Below are positions 17,416 through 25,561 of a DNA stretch of 64,000 nt, piece after piece (position 1 is the first letter of the stretch; every line of letters starts with the position of its first letter). The notes below the pieces were generated by a model, which saw nothing but the letters and a program-made list of their open reading frames with translations, made no database searches and had not been told where the DNA came from. Source of the DNA: Bifidobacterium felsineum (GTDB lineage: Bacteria; Actinomycetota; Actinomycetes; Actinomycetales; Bifidobacteriaceae). The translations under genes and the position numbers were made by a program. The stretch covers positions 287,174-351,173 of the forward strand of contig NZ_PEBJ01000002.1 in NCBI RefSeq assembly GCF_002802915.1, written 5' to 3'.

Positions 17416-17664
17416 TCAGCCCAAGTTGAACTTGGTCATCATATCGAGGCCGATAATCAGGGCCACCCAAATCAGGGCAATGATGACGGTCCAGCGGTTC
17501 AGGTTCTTCTCTGCCACACCGGAAGTGCCAGCATTCTGGGTCAGACCGCCGCCGAACATATCGGACAAGCCGCCGCCCTTGCCCTTGTGCATGAGGATGA
17601 GCAGGGTCAGCAAGCAGCTGAGCACGACGACAATAACTTCGAGCGTGATCTTAAGAGCGGTCAC
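17416..17664 (-). CDS. secG: protein-export membrane protein SecG
   Basis: A small protein of 82 residues with two membrane segments (about 8-25 and 58-75) separated by the conserved Gly-rich loop GKGGGLSDMFGGGL of SecG. It is the accessory subunit of the SecYEG translocon. GTG at 17664 is preceded by a strong GGAGGTACCCT. The position after tpiA is the standard one in Actinobacteria and Firmicutes. Confidence 0.95.
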   Translation of the reverse strand: MTALKITLEVIVVVLSCLLTLLILMHKGKGGGLSDMFGGGLTQNAGTSGVAEKNLNRWTVIIALIWVALIIGLDMMTKFNLG

Positions 17665-17727
17665 AGGGTACCTCCGAGTTCAAATTACTGTTGAATAGCA
17701 TAGCGCACATGTGGGAAAACTGTGGCA

Positions 17728-18531
17728 TTATGACCGAGATTTTGTGGTTTTCAATGCCAACCGTGCGATTTTGGTCAGTTCCTGAGCATCCAGCGACGCG
17801 CCTCCGATAAGGAATCCGTCCACATCTGGCTGGGAAATCAGTTCCGCGGCGTTCTTCGAGGTGACCGATCCGCCGTACAGGATGCGGGCGGTGTCAGCCA
17901 CGGATTGATTGAATGTCGTTTTCAAATCTTCACGGATGGCATTGGCCGCCTCCTGAGCTGTTTGCGGAGTGGCGACCATGCCTGTGCCGATGGCCCAGAC
18001 CGGCTCGTAGGCAACGATAAGTTTGGAGGCTTCTTCGGTGTTCAGGTCGCGGGTCACATCATGGACTTGCCCTACTGCGAAATCCAGCTCAATGCCTTGA
18101 CGACGCTCCTCGAAGCTTTCTCCCACACAGAGAATCGGCTGCATGCCCGCAGCAAGAACGGCTCGTACCTGGTCGACGATGTTGGCATCGTCTTCAGGAT
18201 GATACTTGCGGCGCTCGGAATGCCCGACAATCACATATTTGCAGCCCAAACTAGCCAGCATATCAGCGGAAACATCGCCGGTGAATGCGCCTTGGGTGGT
18301 TACGGAAACCGATTGTGCGCCATAGTTGATGTGCAGCTTGTCCGCTTCGACAAGTACCTGCACACTACGCAGGGAGGTGAAGGAAGGGAACAGCGCGACC
18401 TCGCAGCGTTTGAAATCGAAATGCGCGTCTCGCAGTAGCCAGACCAGCTTCTGCACGAAGTAGGTGGCTTCCAAATGGTTGAAGTTCATCTTCCAGTTAC
18501 CGGCTACCAGCGGAATACGTCGCGATGCCAT
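17728..18531 (-). CDS. tpiA: triosephosphate isomerase
   Basis: A glycolytic TIM barrel enzyme of 267 residues, interconverting dihydroxyacetone phosphate and glyceraldehyde 3-phosphate. Recognised by AGNWKMNF at the start, GHSERRKYH (catalytic His region), the catalytic glutamate in AYEPVWAIGTG, and the phosphate loop GGSV..GFLIGGASL. The ATG at 18531 is preceded by AAAGGATAAGA; the upstream in-frame extension is not conserved in the family. It follows pgk, separated by a hairpin. Confidence 0.97.
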   Translation of the reverse strand: MASRRIPLVAGNWKMNFNHLEATYFVQKLVWLLRDAHFDFKRCEVALFPSFTSLRSVQVLVEADKLHINYGAQSVSVTTQGAFTGDVSADMLASLGCKYVIVGHSERRKYHPEDDANIVDQVRAVLAAGMQPILCVGESFEERRQGIELDFAVGQVHDVTRDLNTEEASKLIVAYEPVWAIGTGMVATPQTAQEAANAIREDLKTTFNQSVADTARILYGGSVTSKNAAELISQPDVDGFLIGGASLDAQELTKIARLALKTTKSRS

Positions 18532-18567
18532 TCTTATCCTTTCCCCCTCAAGCATGCCTTAAAGCAT

Positions 18568-18599
18568 AATAGGCTCCCCTATGGTAAGGGGAGCCTATT
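18568..18599 (-). terminator. hairpin between pgk and tpiA
   Basis: A perfect 13-bp stem (18568-18580 with 18587-18599, 6-base loop). There is no good T tract in the direction of transcription, so it may be a partial terminator or an mRNA-processing or stability hairpin that protects the abundant pgk message. Confidence 0.75.
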
Positions 18600-18617
18600 T
18601 CAACCGGAAGCCGGTTA

Positions 18618-19823
18618 CTACTCCAGAACCTTCAGGCCCGGCAGCTCCTTGCCCTCAAGGAATTCGAGGGAAGCGCCACCACCAGTGGAGATGTGGGAGA
18701 AACCATCCTCCGGGAAGCCGAGGTTACGCACTGCGGAAGCGGAGTCACCACCTCCAACGATGGTGAATGCGCCGGCTGCAGTGGCGTCGACGAGGCCCTG
18801 AGCCACAGCCTTGGTGCCAGCTGCGAACTCCGGAATCTCGAACACGCCCATCGGGCCGTTCCACACGACGGTCTTGGAGTCGACGATCTTGTCGTGGAAG
18901 AGCTTCTGGGACTCCGGGCCGATGTCCAGACCCATCTTGTCGGCTGGGATGGCGTCAGCGGCAACGACCTCCGGGGCGACCGGGGTGTCACCAGCCGGGA
19001 AGCCGGGGTTCACGACGATATCGGTCGGCAGCACGAGCTCAACGCCGTTCTTCTCGGCGGTCTCGATGTAGCCCTTGACCTTGTCGAGCTGATCCTCTTC
19101 GAGCAGGGAGGTACCGACCTCGTAGCCCTTGGCCTTGAGGAAGGTGAATACCATGCCGCCGCCGATGACCAGACGGTTGGCTTTATCGAGCAGGTTCTCG
19201 ATCACACCGAGCTTGTCGGAGACCTTGGAACCGCCGAGCACCACGGTGAACGGACGCTCCGGGTTCTCGGTGGCCTTGGACAGAGCCTTGACTTCCTTCT
19301 CGACCAGCAGACCTGCAGCAGCCGGCAGATCAGCAGCCACATCGTAGTCGGAACCCTGAGCGCGGTGCACGACACCGAAACCGTCGGAAACAAAGACCTC
19401 GCCGAGGGCGGCGATCTTCTTGGCGTACGGAGCACGTACGGCCGGATCCTTGCTGGTCTCTTCCGGGTTGAAGCGAACGTTCTCGAGCAGCACAACGTCA
19501 CCGTCGTTCATTGCGGCAACCTTGGCCTGGGCGTCCTCGCCGTAGGTGTCCTTGGCCAGCGGCACGGTGATGCCGAGCAGCTCGCCGAGGCGGGCGGCAA
19601 CCGGGGCCAGGCTCAGCTCAGGAACGACCTTGCCCTTCGGGCGGCCGAGGTGAGCCATCAGAATGACCTTTGCGCCTTCTTCGCGCAGAGCCTTGATGGT
19701 CGGCAGGGCGGCCTTGATACGACCGTCATCGGTGATCGTAGTGCCGTCCAGCGGGACGTTGAAATCAGCACGCATCAGAACGCGCTTGCCCTTGAGATCT
19801 CCAAGATCCTTGAGTGTCTTCAT
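18618..19823 (-). CDS. pgk: phosphoglycerate kinase
   Basis: Full-length glycolytic phosphoglycerate kinase, 401 residues. Visible marks are [26 protein letters not shown], the nucleotide-domain [16 protein letters not shown], and the C-terminal [16 protein letters not shown] at 19823 follows AAGGAAAGGATATTC, with no credible upstream extension. Lysine is almost always AAG and codon bias is strong, as in tkt and tal. It lies downstream of whiA but behind a terminator, so it probably has its own promoter. Confidence 0.98.
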   Translation of the reverse strand: MKTLKDLGDLKGKRVLMRADFNVPLDGTTITDDGRIKAALPTIKALREEGAKVILMAHLGRPKGKVVPELSLAPVAARLGELLGITVPLAKDTYGEDAQAKVAAMNDGDVVLLENVRFNPEETSKDPAVRAPYAKKIAALGEVFVSDGFGVVHRAQGSDYDVAADLPAAAGLLVEKEVKALSKATENPERPFTVVLGGSKVSDKLGVIENLLDKANRLVIGGGMVFTFLKAKGYEVGTSLLEEDQLDKVKGYIETAEKNGVELVLPTDIVVNPGFPAGDTPVAPEVVAADAIPADKMGLDIGPESQKLFHDKIVDSKTVVWNGPMGVFEIPEFAAGTKAVAQGLVDATAAGAFTIVGGGDSASAVRNLGFPEDGFSHISTGGGASLEFLEGKELPGLKVLE

Positions 19824-19899
19824 GAATATCCTTTCCTTGACGTTCGACGCCAAAGTGGCCAGTTTTGCCAATTTGCATATTACAGGCATTGAAGAACAA

Positions 19900-19934
19900 A
19901 ACACCGCATTGCCTCACAGGGCGAATGCGGTGTT
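19900..19934 (-). terminator. rho-independent terminator of whiA
   Basis: An 11-bp stem (19900-19910 with 19924-19934) followed on the minus strand by TTTTGTTCTTC. It lies 30 bp after the whiA stop. Confidence 0.85.
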
Positions 19935-19964
19935 GTGAATTCGTTATAACACGAGCTGAAAGTC

Positions 19965-20915
19965 TTACTTCGCTTCCGCGGCACGTGCCTTCTCGGTCTT
20001 CTCGGCGAGCTGCAGCAGACGACGGATTCGGCCTGCGATAGCATCCTTGGTGATCTGCGGCTCGGCGATTTTACCGAGTTCCTCCAAGCTCTTATCCACA
20101 TGGTCGATACGCAGTTGGCCGGCCTGACGCAGATTCTCAGGGATGTTATCGCCAAGAATCTCGAATGCACGCTGCACCTTTTCGCTGGCCTCGGCTGCCG
20201 CCTTGGCGCTACGACGCATATTCGCGTCATCGAAGTTCGCCAGACGGTTCGCCTTGCCGCGGGTCTCGCCATCCGAACGCTTGCCAGTCCACTCACGAAC
20301 CGAACGGGAGGCTCCCATCGACTTCAACATGCGCTCAATGGCATCGGGATCCTTGAGCGTCACGCGTTCCGAGGTACGAGTAGTGCGATGCTTGGCCTGG
20401 AATCCCAGACGACGAGCCATACCGCACAATGCCATAGCGGCCTCTTCGGAAGGACATGCAATATCCAGGAAGCTTGCCTTGCCTGGTTCGGACAGCATGC
20501 CGCGAGCCATGAATGCGCCGCGCCAGGAAGCCTTGATCTGGGCGATGGAGCCATTGACCACTTCGGCCGGCAGACCATGAACCTGCTGCTTGCGGCGGTC
20601 AACCAGACCGGTCTGCAATGCGAGTGCCACAACGTTGCGGGTCACCAGCACGATATAGGTCTCCACCGGACCGTTTTGCGTCTGACGAGTCTGATGCTTG
20701 ATTTCGGCTTCATGCCCGAATACGTTCCTTAACGTATCGCGCAGCCATTCCGCCGCTTCGAGCGAGGTGTATATGGATCGAATCACATATGCGTTCTGCA
20801 CGCGGTGAAGTCCACCACCAAAGCGAATCATGGTTGCCGCCTGGGCCTTGATCGCGGCTGGCGAATCACCTTCAAAAGCTGCCAATTCGCTTTTGACGTC
20901 GTCCAGAAGAGCCAA
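19965..20915 (-). CDS. whiA: WhiA family DNA-binding regulator
   Basis: A WhiA protein of 316 residues: LAGLIDADG-derived N-terminal domains with the characteristic [13 protein letters not shown], and a C-terminal helix-turn-helix ([20 protein letters not shown] then [10 protein letters not shown]). In Streptomyces WhiA controls sporulation-specific division genes; in non-sporulating Gram-positives it affects cell division and chromosome segregation. The start is TTG at 20915 behind the very strong AGGAGGTTGGATC. It lies downstream of rapZ, but yvcK, the usual middle gene of the rapZ-yvcK-whiA trio, is missing. Confidence 0.96.
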   Translation of the reverse strand: MALLDDVKSELAAFEGDSPAAIKAQAATMIRFGGGLHRVQNAYVIRSIYTSLEAAEWLRDTLRNVFGHEAEIKHQTRQTQNGPVETYIVLVTRNVVALALQTGLVDRRKQQVHGLPAEVVNGSIAQIKASWRGAFMARGMLSEPGKASFLDIACPSEEAAMALCGMARRLGFQAKHRTTRTSERVTLKDPDAIERMLKSMGASRSVREWTGKRSDGETRGKANRLANFDDANMRRSAKAAAEASEKVQRAFEILGDNIPENLRQAGQLRIDHVDKSLEELGKIAEPQITKDAIAGRIRRLLQLAEKTEKARAAEAK

Positions 20916-21070
20916 GATCCAACCTCCTACAGTCTCGTTCTTCCCAATGCTTCAGCCGCTTCGTGCCGTCGCACGCCGGAAGCCATCGGCTTACTGTGAT
21001 ACCTAATCTCGTGGACAAGCGAACCCGTTCGATAGGGTTTTCGGGCATCGCTTTCTCGCAGTGTGGTCAC

Positions 21071-22027
21071 TCAGGATGAGTGATGTTTGTGCTGCTCCCT
21101 TGCGGAAACAGTGACTTTCAGCCCATGAGCTCGAAGCCTGCGAGCTAACTCCTCACTCATGGCGACTGAACGATGCTGACCACCTGTGCAGCCGATGGCA
21201 ATAGTCACGAAATGCTTATCCTCGCGTGCGTAGCCTTCCAGCGCGGTTTCGATGGCTTTTTCGTAAGCGTCTAGAAATTCCGTGGCGCCTTTGCTGGAAA
21301 GCACGTAATCGGCAACCGGTTTGTCGTGTCCGGTGAGTTCTCGCAAACTCGGCACCCAGAATGGATTGGGCAGGAATCGAACGTCGGCAACGAAATCGGC
21401 ATCGATGGGGGTGCCGTATTTGAATCCGAAGCTGAAGATGTGTACGGCCACAGTGGTCGGACCGGAGCCAAGCATCGTCTCGTACAGTTTGGTGGATAGC
21501 TGATGAATGCTGAGCGCACTGGTGTCGATGACCCAGTCGGCACGTTCCTTCAGATTGCTCAGCAGATGGCGTTCCTCCAAAATGCCATCGATCAGACGGT
21601 TACCGTGCTGTAATGGATGCGGTCGACGCACGGATTCATACCGCTTGATCAGCACGTCGTTACTGGCATCGAGGAACAGGATGCGGGTTTTGACGCCAAG
21701 GTCATCCAAATGGCTTAATACGGCGGCCAAATCATCGAAATAGCTGCGGGAGCGCACATCGATGACTGCGGCAAGCTTATGGATGCCACTATCGGAACCT
21801 GATGTGGTCATCATGTCTACAAGCGGCACCAACAGCTTAGGCGGCAGGTTGTCGACCACATACCAGCCCATATCCTCCACGGTCCCTGCAGCACGAGAAC
21901 GCCCTGCACCGGACATGCCGGTGATGAGCAATACTTCGAACGCATCAGCCGGGTTCGGCTGGTCCGTTGCATTCGTATGTGCGGATTCGGACTGCTTGCT
22001 GGCAGGATTCGGTGTTTGTAAATCCAT
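21071..22027 (-). CDS. rapZ: RapZ/YvcJ family nucleotide-binding protein
   Basis: About 318 residues with Walker A GMSGAGRS (residues about 38-45), the Walker B-like VIDVRSRSYF, and the C-terminal family signature GCTGGQHRSVAMSEELA. In E. coli RapZ directs RNase E to GlmZ sRNA; in Gram-positives (YvcJ) the role is less clear and linked to envelope and competence. ATG at 22027 overlaps the aroE stop as TGATG and has GAGGAGG upstream, so translation is coupled to aroE. Confidence 0.95.
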   Translation of the reverse strand: MDLQTPNPASKQSESAHTNATDQPNPADAFEVLLITGMSGAGRSRAAGTVEDMGWYVVDNLPPKLLVPLVDMMTTSGSDSGIHKLAAVIDVRSRSYFDDLAAVLSHLDDLGVKTRILFLDASNDVLIKRYESVRRPHPLQHGNRLIDGILEERHLLSNLKERADWVIDTSALSIHQLSTKLYETMLGSGPTTVAVHIFSFGFKYGTPIDADFVADVRFLPNPFWVPSLRELTGHDKPVADYVLSSKGATEFLDAYEKAIETALEGYAREDKHFVTIAIGCTGGQHRSVAMSEELARRLRAHGLKVTVSAREQHKHHSS

Positions 22028-22995
22028 CACAAAGCCTCCTCAAGTGCGTTACGCATGGCAATTTCCAGCTGATCGTCTTCCGTGGTGGTGTCTTGGAGGC
22101 GCTTATCCGCGTCACTTGGCGGATCGTTATCCCAGATACCGGTCATGAGCAGTACTTGAATAAGAGCTTGGTACAGCAGCATTCCCTCACCGCCAATAGC
22201 ATTGCCGCCATGCGCACGCCAAGCGGTCATGAGTTGCGTGGGACGCGGATCGTACACCACATCCAGCAGGAGGCCGGTCAGTGTCGCTTGAGACGTGCTA
22301 ATGCCCGTAGCGATACCATCAGCGGCATGACCGGGAATCGTATTAATCACATATATGGATTCCTGAGCGGCTGCGAGCAAAGCCTCTTCGTCGGCAATAT
22401 TGATTTCGCTATATGGTGCCGCTGTGGCGATATAGCGTTCAGCCAAGGGCCGCAGCGCTGTGTTCTTCCCCGGATGGCGTGCCGCAATGGTCACGTGTCC
22501 GATTTCCGACATCATGCTTAATGCCGCCAATGCCGAAGTGGCGGTATTACCATTGCCGATGATCAACGCTTTGCCAGCTCGATTCGGCTGATGATGGAGG
22601 GCAAGTTCGCGATTGGCATGATCAAATGCCAATTGAATGCCAACGACATCGGTGTTGTACAACTTGATATCTGGCTTGCCATGCGGCCATGCCGGGTCAT
22701 CAGTTGTATTGGACCAATCGAACACCGCGGTGTTGGCCACCTTCAGTTCTCGCGCCCAAAGGTTTGTTGGAACACCATAGGGCTGAATGGTTCGTTTCAG
22801 CGGCATGGTCAGACTGAGACCAGCCCAAGACGAATCCAAGGACTTAAGGAAAGCATCAAGATCGCCTTCGTCGACTTCATGCTTGTCATAGAACCAGTCA
22901 TCCAGATGTAATGCCTTATATGCCGCATTATGAAGTACAGGTGAGAGTGAATGTGCAATCGGTCTGCCAAGCACCGCGCAACGATGGTTGATCAT
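22027..22995 (-). CDS. aroE: shikimate dehydrogenase family protein
   Basis: A 322-residue AroE-type protein. The substrate-binding start (AVLGRPIAHSLSPVLHNAAY), the catalytic lysine motif SLTMPLK, the NADP-site loop IGNGNTATSALAAL and the late GEGMLLYQALIQVLLMTG are all present. It should reduce 3-dehydroshikimate in aromatic amino acid biosynthesis. ATG at 22995 follows GGAGGGGAA. It is longer than the E. coli enzyme (272), with extra sequence in the middle and at the C-terminus, so a paralogous role cannot be excluded. Its position between uvrC and rapZ seems to be lineage-specific. Confidence 0.88.
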   Translation of the reverse strand: MINHRCAVLGRPIAHSLSPVLHNAAYKALHLDDWFYDKHEVDEGDLDAFLKSLDSSWAGLSLTMPLKRTIQPYGVPTNLWARELKVANTAVFDWSNTTDDPAWPHGKPDIKLYNTDVVGIQLAFDHANRELALHHQPNRAGKALIIGNGNTATSALAALSMMSEIGHVTIAARHPGKNTALRPLAERYIATAAPYSEINIADEEALLAAAQESIYVINTIPGHAADGIATGISTSQATLTGLLLDVVYDPRPTQLMTAWRAHGGNAIGGEGMLLYQALIQVLLMTGIWDNDPPSDADKRLQDTTTEDDQLEIAMRNALEEAL

Positions 22996-23102
22996 TTCCC
23001 CTCCTTCGACTGCTCTCCATGCTAGCTGAAGTTATAGGCAGATGCGGTTACGTCATAAGAAAACATACCGTTGTGCAGGGTTTGTTGCGTTGTATCGGGA
23101 AC

Positions 23103-25421
23103 TCATACGTTTTCCGATGCGGTTGCATCAGCAACATGCAGCGCCTGATATAACGCCTCGGCCTTCGCTTTGCCGATACCGTTGACTTTCATGAAATCGT
23201 CTACAGTGGCTTCTCGCATGGCTTTGACGGAACCGAAATGATTGAGCAGCCGCTTCTGGTAGCTTTCGCCGATTCCCGGGATCTCATCCAGCGCACTGCG
23301 TAAGGCACCTTTACGCCGCTGCTGACGATGATAGGTGATGGCGAATCGATGCGATTCGTCGCGCACTCGTTGCAATAGGTACATGCCCTCGGATTGGCGC
23401 TTCAAGATAATCGGGTAATCATCGTCCGGCACCCAGACCTCTTCCAATCGTTTGGCTAGTCCGCATACGGCGACATCATCTACTCCGCAATCCTTAAGTG
23501 CCTTCGCTGCGGCCATGACCTGCGGCTTGCCGCCATCGACCACAACAAGATTTGGCTTGTAGGCGAAGTGATGACGATCAGTGTTCTGCTGCACGGTTTC
23601 AGCAGGCTGCTTATTGATTTCGGCATTGGCCGTAGCTGCTGCTTTGGCTGCTGCAACCCGATGCTCGGCGTCCATGCTCTCGCCGGAATCTCCAGCAATA
23701 TTGCCGTGTTTGAACCTACGGGTGAGCGTTTCATAGAGCGCCGATAAATCATCCACTGCACCTTTGCCATCCTTGCCACGAATAGCAAAGCGGCGGTATT
23801 CGGACTTTTTGGCGATTGCATCCTCGAACACCACCATTGAAGCCACCTGGAAGGCGCCGCCGACGGTGTTGGAGATGTCGTAGCACTCGATGCGCAGCGG
23901 AGCCTCATCGAGGAACAGCGCTTTGGCCACATCATTCATGGCCTGTGTACGAGCGCCCATATCCGAGATACGGCTGAGCTTGCTGCGCTGCAACGCCTGG
24001 TTGGCGTTTTCATTGGCACGGTCCATCAGCTGTTTTTTGTCGCCGCGTGAAGCCATGCGAATGCTGACCGCTCCCCCGCGTAAACCAGTCAGCCAATCCT
24101 CCAGTTCTGCTTGGCGACTTGGCTCGATGGGCACGATGATTTCACGCGGCACGGGTGCAATGGGCGCCAACAGATCTGCACGTCCGGTAACTTCCTGACG
24201 ATTGTTGCGCTCACGGGTCGCTTTAGCCCGGGCGACGGCATCGGTTGCGGTGATGGTTTGCGTGGAACCAATGGCTTCGCGTTGTTCTTGTATAGATGCT
24301 GCTCCCCTATTGACCTGTTTGGCCTTCGGCTTGCTCGCGGCCGCATCCGAATACACCTGTACAATCAGATCGGCCATCAAATCGCCGTCGGAGATATCTT
24401 CGACTCGTTCCACGCTCCAGTTGCGTTCGCCGCGAATGGCACCTGCGCGCACATAGAACGCGTGCACGGAGGCTTCCAGTTCGTCTGTGGCGAAGCCGAA
24501 TACGTCGGCATCCACATCCTGATCGAAAACGACGGCATTCTGCTGCACCACGGTTTCCAGCATCTGAATCTGGTCACGCAGGCGAGCGGCTTTCTCGAAT
24601 TCCAGCTCAGCGCTGGCTTCTTTCATTTCTCGTGTCAGCTGTGCGATATATGAACGACCGAGACGCCCAGTCATGACGCCTACCAATTGTTCAGCGAGCT
24701 TGCGGTGCTCTGCGGGGGCAATCTTACCGATGCAAGGAGCGGAACATTTGCCAATCGAAGCAAACAGGCATGGGCGTCCTGTCAATTCAGCTTTGTGAAA
24801 AACGTTAGGCGTACAGGTGCGTACGGGGAATGTGCGCAGCAGCCTATCTAGGCTATGACGTAGTTCCCAGACCTTCGCATATGGTCCGAAATATCGGGTA
24901 TCCCGGCGTTTGCGTGAACGTGTGACCCAGACGCGTGGAATCCGCTCCCCTGTGCTGACCGCCAGATATGGATAGGTTTTATCGTCACGGAATTGCACGT
25001 TGAACCGCGGGTCAAACTCCTTGATCCACGTGTATTCCAACGTCAACGATTCCAGCTCAGTACCCACCACTGTCCATTCGAGACTTCTGGCGGTGAGCAC
25101 CATCGTTTGCGTGCGCGGATGCAGAAGGTATAGCGGCTGGAAATAATTGGTCAGGCGATTACGCAGGTTCTTTGCCTTGCCCACATAAATGACTCGGCCC
25201 TCACCATCGCGCCATTTGTAGACGCCTGGTTTCGCTGGGATATCCGATGTCTTTGGACGGAACAGATCACGCGAATCACCGAGCAGTGGAGCGCCATTCG
25301 CATTGACCGGCGCTTCCACTCCGCTTTCAACCGCTGCACTGCTGGTCGTGCTCTCTGCTATCAATGCCGAAGCGGTCTTCCGCCATTCATCCGGACTATG
25401 CCGTTCAATATCGTTCGTCAT
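23103..25421 (-). CDS. uvrC: excinuclease ABC subunit C
   Basis: UvrC makes both incisions in nucleotide excision repair. Domains in order: GIY-YIG nuclease (PGVYKWRDGEGRVIYVGKAK), Cys-rich region (CTPNVF..CLFASIGKCSAPCIG), UVR motif (FEKAARLRDQIQMLE), RNase H-like nuclease (IECYDISNTVGG) and paired HhH (IPGIGESYQKRLLNHFG, VNGIGKAKAEALY). At 772 residues it is longer than usual (about 600), because of low-complexity insertions around residues 400-450 and 615-650. ATG at 25421 with GGAAGGGTT is the likely start; the open frame extends upstream only because it reads through a palindromic repeat. Confidence 0.95.
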   Translation of the reverse strand: MTNDIERHSPDEWRKTASALIAESTTSSAAVESGVEAPVNANGAPLLGDSRDLFRPKTSDIPAKPGVYKWRDGEGRVIYVGKAKNLRNRLTNYFQPLYLLHPRTQTMVLTARSLEWTVVGTELESLTLEYTWIKEFDPRFNVQFRDDKTYPYLAVSTGERIPRVWVTRSRKRRDTRYFGPYAKVWELRHSLDRLLRTFPVRTCTPNVFHKAELTGRPCLFASIGKCSAPCIGKIAPAEHRKLAEQLVGVMTGRLGRSYIAQLTREMKEASAELEFEKAARLRDQIQMLETVVQQNAVVFDQDVDADVFGFATDELEASVHAFYVRAGAIRGERNWSVERVEDISDGDLMADLIVQVYSDAAASKPKAKQVNRGAASIQEQREAIGSTQTITATDAVARAKATRERNNRQEVTGRADLLAPIAPVPREIIVPIEPSRQAELEDWLTGLRGGAVSIRMASRGDKKQLMDRANENANQALQRSKLSRISDMGARTQAMNDVAKALFLDEAPLRIECYDISNTVGGAFQVASMVVFEDAIAKKSEYRRFAIRGKDGKGAVDDLSALYETLTRRFKHGNIAGDSGESMDAEHRVAAAKAAATANAEINKQPAETVQQNTDRHHFAYKPNLVVVDGGKPQVMAAAKALKDCGVDDVAVCGLAKRLEEVWVPDDDYPIILKRQSEGMYLLQRVRDESHRFAITYHRQQRRKGALRSALDEIPGIGESYQKRLLNHFGSVKAMREATVDDFMKVNGIGKAKAEALYQALHVADATASENV

Positions 25422-25458
25422 AACCCTTCCTTGCTCCGGATTGTTGCTGATGGGAGGT

Positions 25459-25539
25459 GTGGGCTGGGGTGAGTGTTGTAAGACCGTAAGCTTGGCCGAA
25501 CGGCCTTGAGTGTGTCGCACAACACTCACCCCAGCCCAC
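25459..25539. repeat. palindromic element with conserved 35-bp core, copy 2
   Basis: A perfect 21-bp stem (25459-25479 with 25519-25539) brackets the core at 25482-25516, identical to 11588-11622. The stem sequence is unrelated to that of copy 1. It lies between the uvrA stop and the uvrC start, where it may terminate or attenuate uvrA transcripts. Relative to local transcription its core is in the opposite orientation to copy 1. Confidence 0.9.
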
Positions 25540-25561
25540 AGCGGTCAACTCAAATCGAGGT

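Noticed and set aside
18693..19892. A 399-codon frame antisense to pgk
   Set aside because: Produced by the strong codon bias of pgk; no ribosome binding site or family resemblance.
25422..25529. A 36-residue N-terminal extension of UvrC
   Set aside because: It would be read through the 35-bp-core palindrome; the ATG at 25421 has a good ribosome binding site.
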